From an uncultured bacterium (lineage in GTDB: Bacteria > Bdellovibrionota_C > UBA2361 > SZUA-149 > CALKYB01), in the NCBI GenBank assembly GCA_938003565.1, contig CALKYB010000211.1, positions 1 through 10,977 of the forward strand: a DNA stretch of 10,977 nucleotides, written 5' to 3'. The notes beneath the pieces are model-generated. The model made no database searches, was not told the DNA's origin, and saw only the letters and a list, made by a program, of their open reading frames with translations. Position numbers and translations under genes: made by a program. This document shows, piece by piece, positions 1 through 6,365 of this stretch; position 1 is the first letter of the stretch; every line of letters begins with the position of its first letter.

Positions 1-460
1 GGATGAACTAGATGCCTTGACGGATCTCGAGCTGAAGGAAGCCGCGATTGAAATCGATAGTCGTTTGAGCGCTTCTCATTTTAAGACTATTGTTCATGGA
101 GATTCAAAGTTAGATAATTTTTGTTTTTCTACTGACAAAGAGAGTGTTGCCACAGTGGATTTTCAATATGTAGGCGGTGGTTGTGGCATGAAGGATGTTG
201 CCTATTTTATTGGTAGCTGTTTGTCTGAGCAAGACTGTGAAGCCCTTGAGGATGAGCTCTTAGACTTTTATTTTGATATTATGGGTAGGTGTATTGATAG
301 AGCGAAGTTCGATTTTAAGGCTGTTCAAGATGAATGGAGAGAGTTGTCTCCTTATGCTTGGGCAGATTTTCATCGATTTTTAAGGGGTTGGAGTCCTGGA
401 CATTGGAAAATCAATAGTTATAGTGAACGATTGACGAGGAAAGTCTTGGAGTCTTTATGA
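1..460 (+). CDS. APH/EcKinase-like phosphotransferase, 3' part (5' end outside window)
   Basis: This is the C-terminal part of a small-molecule kinase of the aminoglycoside phosphotransferase / choline kinase / ecdysteroid-kinase-like fold. The reading frame is open to the left edge (first whole codon at base 2), so the TTG at 17 is not the real start; the gene begins outside the window. The catalytic Brenner motif HGDSKLDN is encoded at 95-118, with the catalytic Asp at 101-103 and the metal-binding Asn at 116-118. The second metal-binding Asp lies in VDFQY (158-160). It is followed by GGGCGMKDVAYF, which resembles the G-x-x-D-hydrophobic segment seen after that Asp in EcKinase-like (DUF1679-type) proteins. 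The rest is helical with many aromatics (WADFHRFLRGW), as in the APH C-lobe. The substrate cannot be read from the sequence; choline, sugars, antibiotics or other alcohols are possible. The gene ends 18 bases before the stop of a convergent CDP-alcohol transferase. Family call is confident; function is not. Confidence 0.8.
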   Translation, partial: DELDALTDLELKEAAIEIDSRLSASHFKTIVHGDSKLDNFCFSTDKESVATVDFQYVGGGCGMKDVAYFIGSCLSEQDCEALEDELLDFYFDIMGRCIDRAKFDFKAVQDEWRELSPYAWADFHRFLRGWSPGHWKINSYSERLTRKVLESL

Positions 461-478
461 AGAAAGAGTTTGAATCTA

Positions 479-1159
479 CTAACTAGGTTTGTTTTTATTT
501 TCCATATCGAGATGCCATAGCTGTTTATGAATTTTGTGGCAGTGCATTATTAGAGCTATAGCGGTTACTAGGCAGCTCAGTGGAAGGAGAATGTTGAAGT
601 GTTCAGTGCCGATGAAGAATATAATTGCATTAACTACTATTAACACTAACCTTCCTTCAGTTGGACCAACTCCGGCTTGATAAATCTCAAACTTGTTAGT
701 AGCTCCAAAAAGCAGAAAGGAGTTTACCATAAAGCCACCCATAATCACGACAAGAAAGAAGTACCAGGCGTGGACCTCTGACGGAGCAAAAAGGTAGCCT
801 GCGAAGACGAGTGAGCAGGTAAATAGATAATCTAGAAAGTGGTCCATATAGAACCCCCATTTGATTAATCCCGCGTCCCGATATCTACCAAGCTCTCCAT
901 CAAATAAGTCGGTGAGATATTGAAGAACGATCATTAATGAAATTCCCCAAATCCAAGCCAGATTGGATTGAGCAAGGTATCCGAAGAATATGGTTGAGAG
1001 AGACCAGAGAATAGTGCAGTAGGTTAGGTGCCAGGTTTCAATACACCCAGGAAGTTTTGGCACGAACCATTTTTTAAATTTTGTTTCGAGGGGTAAGAGG
1101 AAGGATTGACCGACTTTTTTGTCGCCTGCAAAAACAGGAATTTTGCAATCAACGTTCAT
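479..1159 (-). CDS. CDP-alcohol phosphatidyltransferase family membrane protein
   Basis: This is an integral membrane enzyme expected to transfer a phospho-alcohol or phosphatidyl group from a CDP-activated donor to an alcohol in phospholipid synthesis. The family signature D-x2-D-G-x2-A-R-x8/9-G-x3-D-x3-D is visible at residues 84-110: D84, D87, G88, G91, R92, G102, D106, D110. The usual Ala before Arg is Gly here. These four Asp residues bind metal and catalyse the reaction in the family. About six hydrophobic helices are apparent (roughly 43-63, 67-84, 112-125, 132-151, 172-186, 187-205), and the 226-residue length is normal. A GPTEGR segment at 165-170 resembles a conserved stretch that I recall from eukaryotic choline/ethanolamine phosphotransferases; that is a memory-based comparison. 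The ATG at 1159 has only a weak ribosome site. The gene lies 145 bases downstream of pilW on the same strand and could be read from it. The head-group substrate is unknown. Confidence 0.85.
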   Translation of the reverse strand: MNVDCKIPVFAGDKKVGQSFLLPLETKFKKWFVPKLPGCIETWHLTYCTILWSLSTIFFGYLAQSNLAWIWGISLMIVLQYLTDLFDGELGRYRDAGLIKWGFYMDHFLDYLFTCSLVFAGYLFAPSEVHAWYFFLVVIMGGFMVNSFLLFGATNKFEIYQAGVGPTEGRLVLIVVNAIIFFIGTEHFNILLPLSCLVTAIALIMHCHKIHKQLWHLDMENKNKPS

Positions 1160-1304
1160 ATGTCTTGCCAGTTTTGAGGGAGTAAGGGTTTTTAATGTTG
1201 GAGCTTTTGTAGAAGGAAATTTTCGTTTCTCGAGTGAAAATGATGCATAAGAGAGCAGATTCTTCTTCGTTTCTTTTCAGGGGGGAGCATTTTTTGCGGT
1301 AAAT

Positions 1305-2219
1305 TTACAGAGATAAGATATTGCGAGGGAAAAATTTCGCATTTAGCTCTGATTTATAGACCTTGCCCTTATGAGTTTCTTCAGAGGTAATAGTTACATC
1401 CAAATTCTTGATGTTAGACCAGTCGTCGGTTGCTGCCAACGACTGTACGACTGAGCCGTCTTTTAGTTCTATTTCAATTTGAAGATCGTTAATGGCCGGT
1501 GCTAAGTGGAGCGGATTTGAAGTATCATCGTTTTCTACTACAGATAGAATCGTTTCCCCGCTAATGACTGGATCCGCTTGGAGAGAAAAGTTCCACTGTT
1601 CAATCAGATAGACACTAGTATTTCCTACCGGGTAGTTGTGTTGCCAATTTCCGCCACCAGCAGCTCGGCGTCTAATGAAAAATCTTGAGCCAGTTTTTCG
1701 TTCCCGACGGTATTCAAATATCTCACTTTGCTTTGTGGCAGTATTAATTATGAAGCCATAAGTTATCGTATTCGCTAGCCGATGGTTTCTCCAAGCGTTG
1801 TATTTAGCGTCTTGTGCGGCGTAGTCACACCCTGGGGTAGTGGAATAGTTTCCGAATACAACAGGATTCTGAGTTCCAATATTTATTGGCTCGCAAAGTG
1901 TGAGAACTTCACCTAGGATATTTCGTCTAAGTATCAGTTGATCAGGAGCGCCGCTAGCTCCGTTGACTAGCTCTATTGCAGGAACGTTGTCTGGAAGCCT
2001 CTCACCTGCTTGTTTGATATTTGTCCCGAGAATATCCAGGGCTCCTCGAACGTTCTGAGACATTCTGGTTCGAATGAGGTTCGTTTGATAGGAGTCTTTG
2101 CCAGAGAGAACTGTGGAAACCGCAATGGAGACCATTATTAGTCCAATCACCATAGAAACTAAAAGTTCTATGACGGTGAAACCCTTATTCGAAGTTGGTA
2201 AAGACAGTTTCCAGTTCAT
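1305..2219 (-). CDS. pilW: PilW-like type IV minor pilin
   Basis: This is a probable minor (pseudo)pilin of the type IV pilus initiation complex at the inner membrane. From the ATG at 2219 the protein has 304 residues. A 13-residue leader ends in Gly13, followed by FTVIELLVSM, the class III prepilin motif with Glu at mature position +5, and a hydrophobic helix to about residue 35. Cleavage and N-methylation by PilD would be expected. The large C-terminal part with few cysteines and the position after pilV fit PilW. The frame opens further to ATG 2234 and TTG 2249, but these give longer leaders and deeper overlap with pilV (65 bases for 2249). None of the three has a good Shine-Dalgarno, so translation is probably coupled to pilV, whose stop at 2185 lies inside this gene. 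PilX, PilY1 and PilE, which normally follow PilW, are absent. Confidence 0.83.
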   Translation of the reverse strand: MNWKLSLPTSNKGFTVIELLVSMVIGLIMVSIAVSTVLSGKDSYQTNLIRTRMSQNVRGALDILGTNIKQAGERLPDNVPAIELVNGASGAPDQLILRRNILGEVLTLCEPINIGTQNPVVFGNYSTTPGCDYAAQDAKYNAWRNHRLANTITYGFIINTATKQSEIFEYRRERKTGSRFFIRRRAAGGGNWQHNYPVGNTSVYLIEQWNFSLQADPVISGETILSVVENDDTSNPLHLAPAINDLQIEIELKDGSVVQSLAATDDWSNIKNLDVTITSEETHKGKVYKSELNAKFFPRNILSL

Positions 2220-2598
2220 GTATTTTGTTGCCATTGTGGATAATATCAATGGAGATATGTTTATTGTCTCCAGTACAGAAAGAAGATGTCTCGCAGTAAG
2301 TAGTTGTTAGCAATAGAGGGGTTCCATCAATCACGTGATTTGTGTCAACTGATCCACTAGTTGGGATCGTAGAATGGTCAGATTCTCTAATACTCTCCAT
2401 TCTTTCTTGACCTGCTGCGATAGCCTTAGTCTTAAAATCCATCTGTGTATTAAATTTTGAGAGGCTCGCAAAAACAGGCATCAAGGATGAGAGTGCAATT
2501 GCAAGAATTGATAGTGAAACTAAAACCTCAAGCAAGGTAAATCCTCTTTGATTGCTGTCCCTGAGGGGCAATTCTATTTTCATGTTGTGAAATTTCAT
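2185..2598 (-). CDS. pilV: PilV/GspI-like type IV minor pilin
   Basis: This is a 137-residue minor pilin of the PilV/GspI group, expected in the tip/initiation complex with the FimT-like and PilW-like proteins encoded beside it. A 19-residue leader ends in Gly19, followed by FTLLEVLVSLSILAIAL, a textbook class III prepilin signal with Glu at +5 and a transmembrane helix. After it comes the AGQERMESIRES region typical of PilV/GspI N-terminal helices. The ATG at 2598 overlaps the preceding gene's stop as TAATG and has a good Shine-Dalgarno (GAGGA on the minus strand, at 2606-2610, 7-base spacer). An internal ATG at 2583 would give a 14-residue leader and remains possible. Two cysteines (YCETSSFC) could form a short disulfide loop. 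The 3' end overlaps pilW by 35 bases, which indicates a compact, translationally coupled operon. Confidence 0.85.
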   Translation of the reverse strand: MKFHNMKIELPLRDSNQRGFTLLEVLVSLSILAIALSSLMPVFASLSKFNTQMDFKTKAIAAGQERMESIRESDHSTIPTSGSVDTNHVIDGTPLLLTTTYCETSSFCTGDNKHISIDIIHNGNKIHELETVFTNFE

Positions 2599-3053
2599 TA
2601 AAGTGTCCTCACTGCTCCACCTCTAAATACTTCGATCATTTTGCTTTTTAATCTATTGTCGACAATTAGAATTTGTTGATAACGGTCAGCGAGCCCTCTT
2701 GGTGAGAAGCAAAAAGTCCAGCCGCTTGTAGTCATATCGAGACTACTGTCCAGTGTTAGTTTCATTGTCGCATCATCTACAAATGTCGGATCGCTGCAAG
2801 ACTTCGCGAAGCTTGTTACAACACTCTTATTATCTGGAGCATGGATTTTATACGCGGAAGAAGTATGAATAGCCTTTGCTTTGGCTTGCTTAACTATTCC
2901 CACTAGTTCTGCAGATGAGTCTTGCAAGGGGTTAACCATTCTCTTGAGATTGTAAGAGGCCATAGATAGTATGAGAAAGGCGATCGCTGTCACCACCAGT
3001 AGCTCTGCTAAGGTAAACCCCTTTTGGTTGCTTGATAAATTTTGGGTTTTCAT
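2598..3053 (-). CDS. fimT: FimT/GspH-like minor pseudopilin
   Basis: This 151-residue minor pseudopilin is of the FimT/GspH group. The start is chosen at ATG 3053 because a strong Shine-Dalgarno (GGGAGGGG on the minus strand, at 3063-3070) sits 9 bases before it. The frame opens to ATG 3077, but there AGGGA directly abuts the start codon. A 12-residue leader ends in Gly12, followed by FTLAELLVVTAIAFLIL with Glu at mature +5. The body contains the features usual for this group: a helix rich in Ala, Lys and Gln (AELVGIVKQAKAKAIHTSSAYKI) and a C-terminal sequence with FSPRGLADR, like the F-x-x-x-G segment of GspH/FimT proteins. It is the first gene of the three-pilin operon. In related bacteria FimT homologues have been linked to type IV pilus biogenesis and DNA uptake, so a competence role is possible but not shown here. 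Confidence 0.83.
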   Translation of the reverse strand: MKTQNLSSNQKGFTLAELLVVTAIAFLILSMASYNLKRMVNPLQDSSAELVGIVKQAKAKAIHTSSAYKIHAPDNKSVVTSFAKSCSDPTFVDDATMKLTLDSSLDMTTSGWTFCFSPRGLADRYQQILIVDNRLKSKMIEVFRGGAVRTL

Positions 3054-3200
3054 TACTAAAGACCCCTCCCAATACATTCCCTGTATAAAGGGTAAGTATC
3101 GACATTTTTAACTCTCTTCTTTAGTAATTTCTTACATATATTCGAGAAGTTAATTTGCCAACCTAGGGGATTTCCTTAAGTTGCTAATATTATTGTGCTT

Positions 3201-3216
3201 TCAGTAAATTTACTGA
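3201..3216. promoter_or_regulatory. Perfect 16-bp palindrome upstream of the pilin operon
   Basis: TCAGTAAATTTACTGA is a perfect inverted repeat with no spacer. It lies about 148 bases upstream of the fimT start and between the dehydrogenase terminator and the pilin operon. A spacer-free palindrome of this length is typical of the binding site of a dimeric transcription factor. It has no T-run on either side, so it is a poor terminator. I do not recognise the cognate regulator. Confidence 0.4.
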
Positions 3217-3241
3217 CTCTTTAGTTAGGCCAAGAGAGTGC

Positions 3242-3274
3242 AAAAAATGGTCAGCTAGTAGTGCTGAAATGACC
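3242..3274 (-). terminator. Probable intrinsic terminator after the hydroxyacid dehydrogenase
   Basis: Read on the minus strand, TCAGC-ACTACTA-GCTGA forms a 5-bp stem with a 7-base loop, followed by CC and then ATTTTTT. A nested alternative pairs GGTCA with TGACC just outside. It starts about 40 bases after the stop of the dehydrogenase at 3313 and would separate that gene from the pilin operon. The stem is short, so strength is uncertain. An overlapping repeat, CTGAAA-N7-TTTCAG, could form a competing hairpin. Confidence 0.5.
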
Positions 3275-3312
3275 TGTTTCAGAAAGAAGTCAACAATAAA
3301 CAGCCACCAAAG

Positions 3313-4257
3313 CTAGTCAACGCGATTTCTAGATTTTCCCTGCTGCCAAAAAAGTAGGTTTTGAAATGCCTCATTGATGAGACGTTCTCTAGATTCCCGA
3401 GTTGCCCAAGCTAGGTGAGGGGTGATTGTTGTATTTAGGCAATTGAGAAGAGGATTTTCTTTCTTTGGGGGTTCTACAGACAGTACGTCTAGATAGGCAT
3501 GAGAGAGGCTTTCGGATTTAAGGGAGTTCGCTAAATCTTGTTCATTGATTAGACCTCCTCGGGCGGTATTAATTAGGATTGCAGAAGATTTCAACTTTCC
3601 CAAGCTAGATTTGTCTATTATTTCTTTTGTTTCCTCGGTGAGGGGGCAATGTAGCGAAACTATATCAGCTTGGGAAAAGGCATCCTCAAGGGAAACTCTG
3701 GTTTCCTTGTAGGTTCGTCCTGGTATTGCCGTTTTGATTACCTTAATTCCAAGGGCTCGGGCTATTTCTGAAACTCTCTGACCTATCTCCCCATATCCAA
3801 TAATCGCCAGTGTCTTTCCGGCGACTTCCCTGGTTGGGGTGTGTTGTAGAGAAAAATAGAAGCTTTTTTGGTACTCGCTAATAAGCTCTAGAGAAGAATT
3901 TTCCTCAACCCGAGAGTAGTGTTTTAAAATAAAGGAAATAACGAGTTGAGCGACGGAATTAGTTGAGTATCCTGGGACGTTAGTAACAGCTATTTCTTTG
4001 TTACTAGCTGCTGCTAGACTCACGTTATTTATACCTGTGGCGGTCACGCCAATGTACTGAATAGTTGGGCAAAGATTTAAAATTTGCTCATCTATTAGCA
4101 CCTTGTTGGTAATTACGGCCGTGGCGTCAGCGATTCTAGATATACGGTTTTCACTTGAAGTGAAGTCATATTTGATAAACTCTCCAAGTTCCGAGAATTT
4201 ATCAAAACTAAGTCCATCAAAGTCGGTAACGTGAGTATCGAGTGCGACGATCTTCAT
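3313..4257 (-). CDS. D-2-hydroxyacid dehydrogenase, glycerate dehydrogenase/hydroxypyruvate reductase-like
   Basis: This is a 314-residue cytoplasmic NAD(P)-dependent oxidoreductase of the D-isomer-specific 2-hydroxyacid dehydrogenase family, which interconverts 2-oxoacids and D-2-hydroxyacids. The Rossmann GYGEIG loop lies at 154-159. The catalytic residues are R233 (in TARGG), E262 (in VEPP) and H281 (in TPHLAWATRESRERL). That last segment, with Trp-Ala-Thr after the His, is typical of glycerate dehydrogenase/hydroxypyruvate reductase, so hydroxypyruvate or glyoxylate is the likeliest substrate. After the second Rossmann strand (IKVIKTAIPGR, 171-181) the Asp that usually marks NAD specificity is not obvious and a basic residue follows, so NADP use is possible. 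Length and motif order are complete. ATG 4257 is the first in-frame start and has only a weak purine-rich site (GAAAGAAAA). The gene stands alone, divergent from the haloperoxidase. Confidence 0.87.
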   Translation of the reverse strand: MKIVALDTHVTDFDGLSFDKFSELGEFIKYDFTSSENRISRIADATAVITNKVLIDEQILNLCPTIQYIGVTATGINNVSLAAASNKEIAVTNVPGYSTNSVAQLVISFILKHYSRVEENSSLELISEYQKSFYFSLQHTPTREVAGKTLAIIGYGEIGQRVSEIARALGIKVIKTAIPGRTYKETRVSLEDAFSQADIVSLHCPLTEETKEIIDKSSLGKLKSSAILINTARGGLINEQDLANSLKSESLSHAYLDVLSVEPPKKENPLLNCLNTTITPHLAWATRESRERLINEAFQNLLFWQQGKSRNRVD

Positions 4258-4329
4258 AACTAGTTTTCTTTCAAGACTTTTAGCGTTTTTAGGTTTAGGT
4301 GTTAGTTGGGAAGTGTAGTGTGTTGTAAA

Positions 4330-4357
4330 ATACTATCTTGTGAAGATTAAATTGCAA
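4330..4357 (-). promoter_or_regulatory. Candidate sigma-70 promoter for the hydroxyacid dehydrogenase
   Basis: On the minus strand TTGCAA (4352-4357) and TAGTAT (4330-4335) are 16 bases apart, each matching four of six consensus bases. The position fits transcription into the dehydrogenase at 4257. The -35 element lies inside the AT-rich palindrome at 4347-4363, so a palindrome-binding factor would block it. The match is weak and unproven. Confidence 0.25.
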
Positions 4358-4363
4358 ATTTAA
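4347..4363. repeat. AT-rich inverted repeat beside the DnaA boxes
   Basis: TTAAATT (4347-4353) and AATTTAA (4357-4363) are perfect 7-base arms around GCA. It ends 3 bases before the first DnaA-box-like site. It could be an operator or an easily melted element; it may also be a chance product of AT-rich DNA. Confidence 0.35.
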
Positions 4364-4366
4364 CGC

Positions 4367-4448
4367 TGTGGAAAATAAATTAAAGGTGGGCCGAGACATG
4401 AACTTATCCACACAAACTTTTAGTGGTGTTTTTTAGGGGTTTTCCACA
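4367..4448. promoter_or_regulatory. Cluster of three DnaA-box-like 9-mers
   Basis: Three sites match the relaxed DnaA-box consensus TTWTNCACA: TGTGGAAAA at 4367-4375 (TTTTCCACA on the minus strand), the perfect E. coli-type box TTATCCACA at 4404-4412 (+), and TTTTCCACA at 4440-4448 (+). Their starts are 37 and 36 bases apart, a near-regular spacing. DnaA binds such boxes at oriC, at titration or reactivation sites (datA, DARS) and at promoters it regulates. No dnaA, dnaN, gidA/mnmG or rpmH neighbours are visible, so a main replication origin is not indicated. A regulatory or titration site is the simpler reading. That the sites match is seen directly; that they act is inferred. Confidence 0.45.
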
Positions 4449-4527
4449 GATATGTGTTTGCTAATAGGTCAAAAGTGGTTTTAAGACCTTAAGTTTTAGT
4501 TGCCTAGCGGATGTCCATGGTGAGAAA

Positions 4528-4555
4528 CTGACACTCGGGAATTCTCCTTTATTAA
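4528..4555 (+). promoter_or_regulatory. Candidate sigma-70 promoter for the haloperoxidase
   Basis: CTGACA (4528-4533, five of six consensus -35 bases) and TATTAA (4550-4555, four of six -10 bases) are 16 bases apart. This predicts a start near 4562 and a leader of about 54 bases before the ATG at 4616. It lies downstream of the DnaA-box cluster, so bound protein there could act as an upstream regulator. Confidence 0.35.
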
Positions 4556-4615
4556 GGGGATAGTTCTGGAGTCTAGGGGGATAAATCGTAATATTAAAAT
4601 TGCAGGAAGTTTTCT

Positions 4616-6337
4616 ATGAGTAAAAATACTACAACTAGTAACAGTCAGGTTTCTTTACCAGAAGAGGATGCAAAAGGTGTTTCTCGACGTGACATGTTGA
4701 AAATTGGTTTTGGTACGGGTGCTGCTTGTTTGGCTGGAACTACTTTGGGCGTTGGGGCTCTTCTCCCCCAAGAAGCAGTAGCTGAGATAGTTGGTCCTCA
4801 GAGTGCAGGGAATCGCAAAAAAAGTGCTTTTGATATACGTCAGCGTGCAGCTCATTTGGAGTACTCTGGTAGTATACCGAATCAGCTGTGTAATGACGAT
4901 GAGGTGTTGTTCCCTGATGATTGCAGATCCTCTTTTCATAAAACATTTACTCATAATGATTTAGGGGAAGTTGATAAACGAGATTTTCAACTTTTTAAGG
5001 AAGCTCTTGATCGTGGTAGTTCTCGTCTCTTAGAACAACTACCTCTTGATCCTTTGAGTGAGCGTACATTGGCTAACCCAATGGGCGCCTTTACTTTTGA
5101 ATTAGTGGGAGTTGATTCTCACGCTACCTATATGGCTCCTGCCCCTTCTTTTGCGGGTAAAACTGTCGCCGCGGAGATGGGAGAGTTGTACTGGCAAGCG
5201 ATTACTAGAGATGTGCCATTCCAGGATTATGAAAGCGATGTGCAAATTGCTGCTGCCGTAAATGATTTAAACTCTTTTTCCGAAACAGTTGGGCCTAAAA
5301 TTTCTGGACAGGTTACTCCGGAAACTATTTTTCGTGGCTTTTCTAGAGGTAATCTAACTGGACCATACATTTCGCAGTTTCTTTTGCAGGACATTAAGTA
5401 TGGACCTTCTTTAATCGAGCAACGATATAGGAATCCAGTTTTCTCTGAAGACTTTATGACTTCCTATGATGAGTGGCTTCTTATTCAGAAAGGTCAAAAG
5501 CCCCAATTTGAAACTCAATTTCAGCCAGAACGGGGATATATAAATAACAATAGGGCCCTAGCAGAGTATGTTCATTCGGATGTTCTTTTTCAGGCCTATT
5601 TCAATGCTGCGCTAAATGTAGCTTCTTATGGTCAAGAAGCTCTTGATGGCAATAATCCTTACCTGGGTTCGCAGAATCAAAGTGGATTTGTCTCGTTTGG
5701 TGTCCCGGAAATGATACACAATGTTTGTTTGGCTGGTCGTGTCGCATTGACTGGTGCTTGGTATCATAAATGGCTTGTGCATCGTCGGCTTCGACCAGAG
5801 ACTTTTGCTGGGAGAATTCATAATCAAATGACAGGCAGAAAGGATTACGGTATTGATGCCGAAATCTTTAATTCAAATGCAATGGACTTTATGCATACTG
5901 CGTTTGGTACATACTTACTGCCGCAGTGCTATCCAGAGGGTTCACCTGTACATCCAGCCTACCCAGCGGGCCATGCTGTTGTCGCGGGAGCTTGTTGTAC
6001 TGTTTTGAAAGCCTGGATTCACGAAGATTATATAATTCCAAATCCAGTCGAAGCTAGTCGCGATGGAAGTACTCTGGAATCTCTGGGCGGCTTAGAATTA
6101 AGACTTGGTGATGAAGTTAACAAGCTTGCCAATAACATAAGTATTGGTAGGAATGCAGCGGGAGTGCATTATCGTTCTGATGGCGATGATGGCTTATTGC
6201 TTGGTGAAGATATCGCGATTGGTATTCTGAGAGACTATAGCTTTACCCATAAGGAGAAATTTGATGGCTTCCAGCTAACAAAGTTTGATGGAACTTCAAT
6301 TTTAATTATTAAGGGTACAGTTAGAGTAGTTACTTGA
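4616..6337 (+). CDS. Tat-exported vanadium-dependent haloperoxidase, bromoperoxidase type
   Basis: This 573-residue enzyme is expected to use vanadate to oxidise halides (bromide, iodide or possibly chloride) with H2O2, giving hypohalous acid. The N-terminus is a twin-arginine signal: SRRDMLKIG at 23-31, a hydrophobic stretch to about 50, and a likely cleavage after AVA (54-56), so the folded protein goes to the periplasm or beyond. The C-terminal PAP2/haloperoxidase core shows K385 and R393 (K-x7-R, the spacing of algal bromoperoxidases), acid-base His H446, A451-G452-H453 in HPAYPAGH, and R512 with vanadate-binding H518 (R-x5-H in RNAAGVHYRSD). The Ser normally before Gly-His in characterised enzymes is Ala451. 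ATG 4616 follows AGGA with 8-base spacing. Stops TGA and TAA are tandem. A small membrane protein and an aminotransferase follow closely. Halide preference cannot be read from sequence; a haloperoxidase-like phosphatase is less likely given K385/H446. Confidence 0.9.
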   Translation: MSKNTTTSNSQVSLPEEDAKGVSRRDMLKIGFGTGAACLAGTTLGVGALLPQEAVAEIVGPQSAGNRKKSAFDIRQRAAHLEYSGSIPNQLCNDDEVLFPDDCRSSFHKTFTHNDLGEVDKRDFQLFKEALDRGSSRLLEQLPLDPLSERTLANPMGAFTFELVGVDSHATYMAPAPSFAGKTVAAEMGELYWQAITRDVPFQDYESDVQIAAAVNDLNSFSETVGPKISGQVTPETIFRGFSRGNLTGPYISQFLLQDIKYGPSLIEQRYRNPVFSEDFMTSYDEWLLIQKGQKPQFETQFQPERGYINNNRALAEYVHSDVLFQAYFNAALNVASYGQEALDGNNPYLGSQNQSGFVSFGVPEMIHNVCLAGRVALTGAWYHKWLVHRRLRPETFAGRIHNQMTGRKDYGIDAEIFNSNAMDFMHTAFGTYLLPQCYPEGSPVHPAYPAGHAVVAGACCTVLKAWIHEDYIIPNPVEASRDGSTLESLGGLELRLGDEVNKLANNISIGRNAAGVHYRSDGDDGLLLGEDIAIGILRDYSFTHKEKFDGFQLTKFDGTSILIIKGTVRVVT

Positions 6338-6365
6338 TAATGCTGAGTCGGGGAGCAACGACGAA

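Larger units (their letters stand above)
4258..4615. other. Divergent intergenic region, 358 bases, no gene seen
   Basis: This gap lies between the divergent dehydrogenase and haloperoxidase genes. I see no coding sequence or structured RNA in it. It contains an AT-rich palindrome (4347-4363), three DnaA-box-like 9-mers (4367-4448), candidate promoters for both flanking genes, and a purine-rich leader before the haloperoxidase start. These are listed separately. Confidence 0.7.

Noticed and set aside
17..19. TTG as start of the first gene
   Set aside because: The frame is open to base 2 and the kinase needs an N-lobe upstream, so this is an internal codon of a gene cut by the window edge.
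457..486. Nine-codon ORF overlapping the kinase stop as ATGA
   Set aside because: Too short, no protein signature; it lies in the gap between convergent genes and can arise by chance.
1219..1241. ATTTTC-N11-GAAAAT repeat as terminator after pilW
   Set aside because: Only one G-C pair, a long loop and no T-run after it on the minus strand.
2098..2310. 70-codon plus-strand ORF across pilW/pilV
   Set aside because: Antisense to two well-supported pilin genes; no recognisable protein.
3054..3200. Sigma-54 or strong sigma-70 promoter for the pilins
   Set aside because: No GG-N10-GC pair. TTGGCA with TATATG 15 bases away or TATGTA 17 bases away is too weak to call.
4367..4448. Main chromosomal origin (oriC)
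   Set aside because: No dnaA, dnaN, mnmG or rpmH neighbours and only three boxes; a regulatory or titration site is more likely.
4655..4954. 99-codon minus-strand ORF over the haloperoxidase start
   Set aside because: Antisense to the Tat signal and N-terminus; composition is low-information and no family is recognised.
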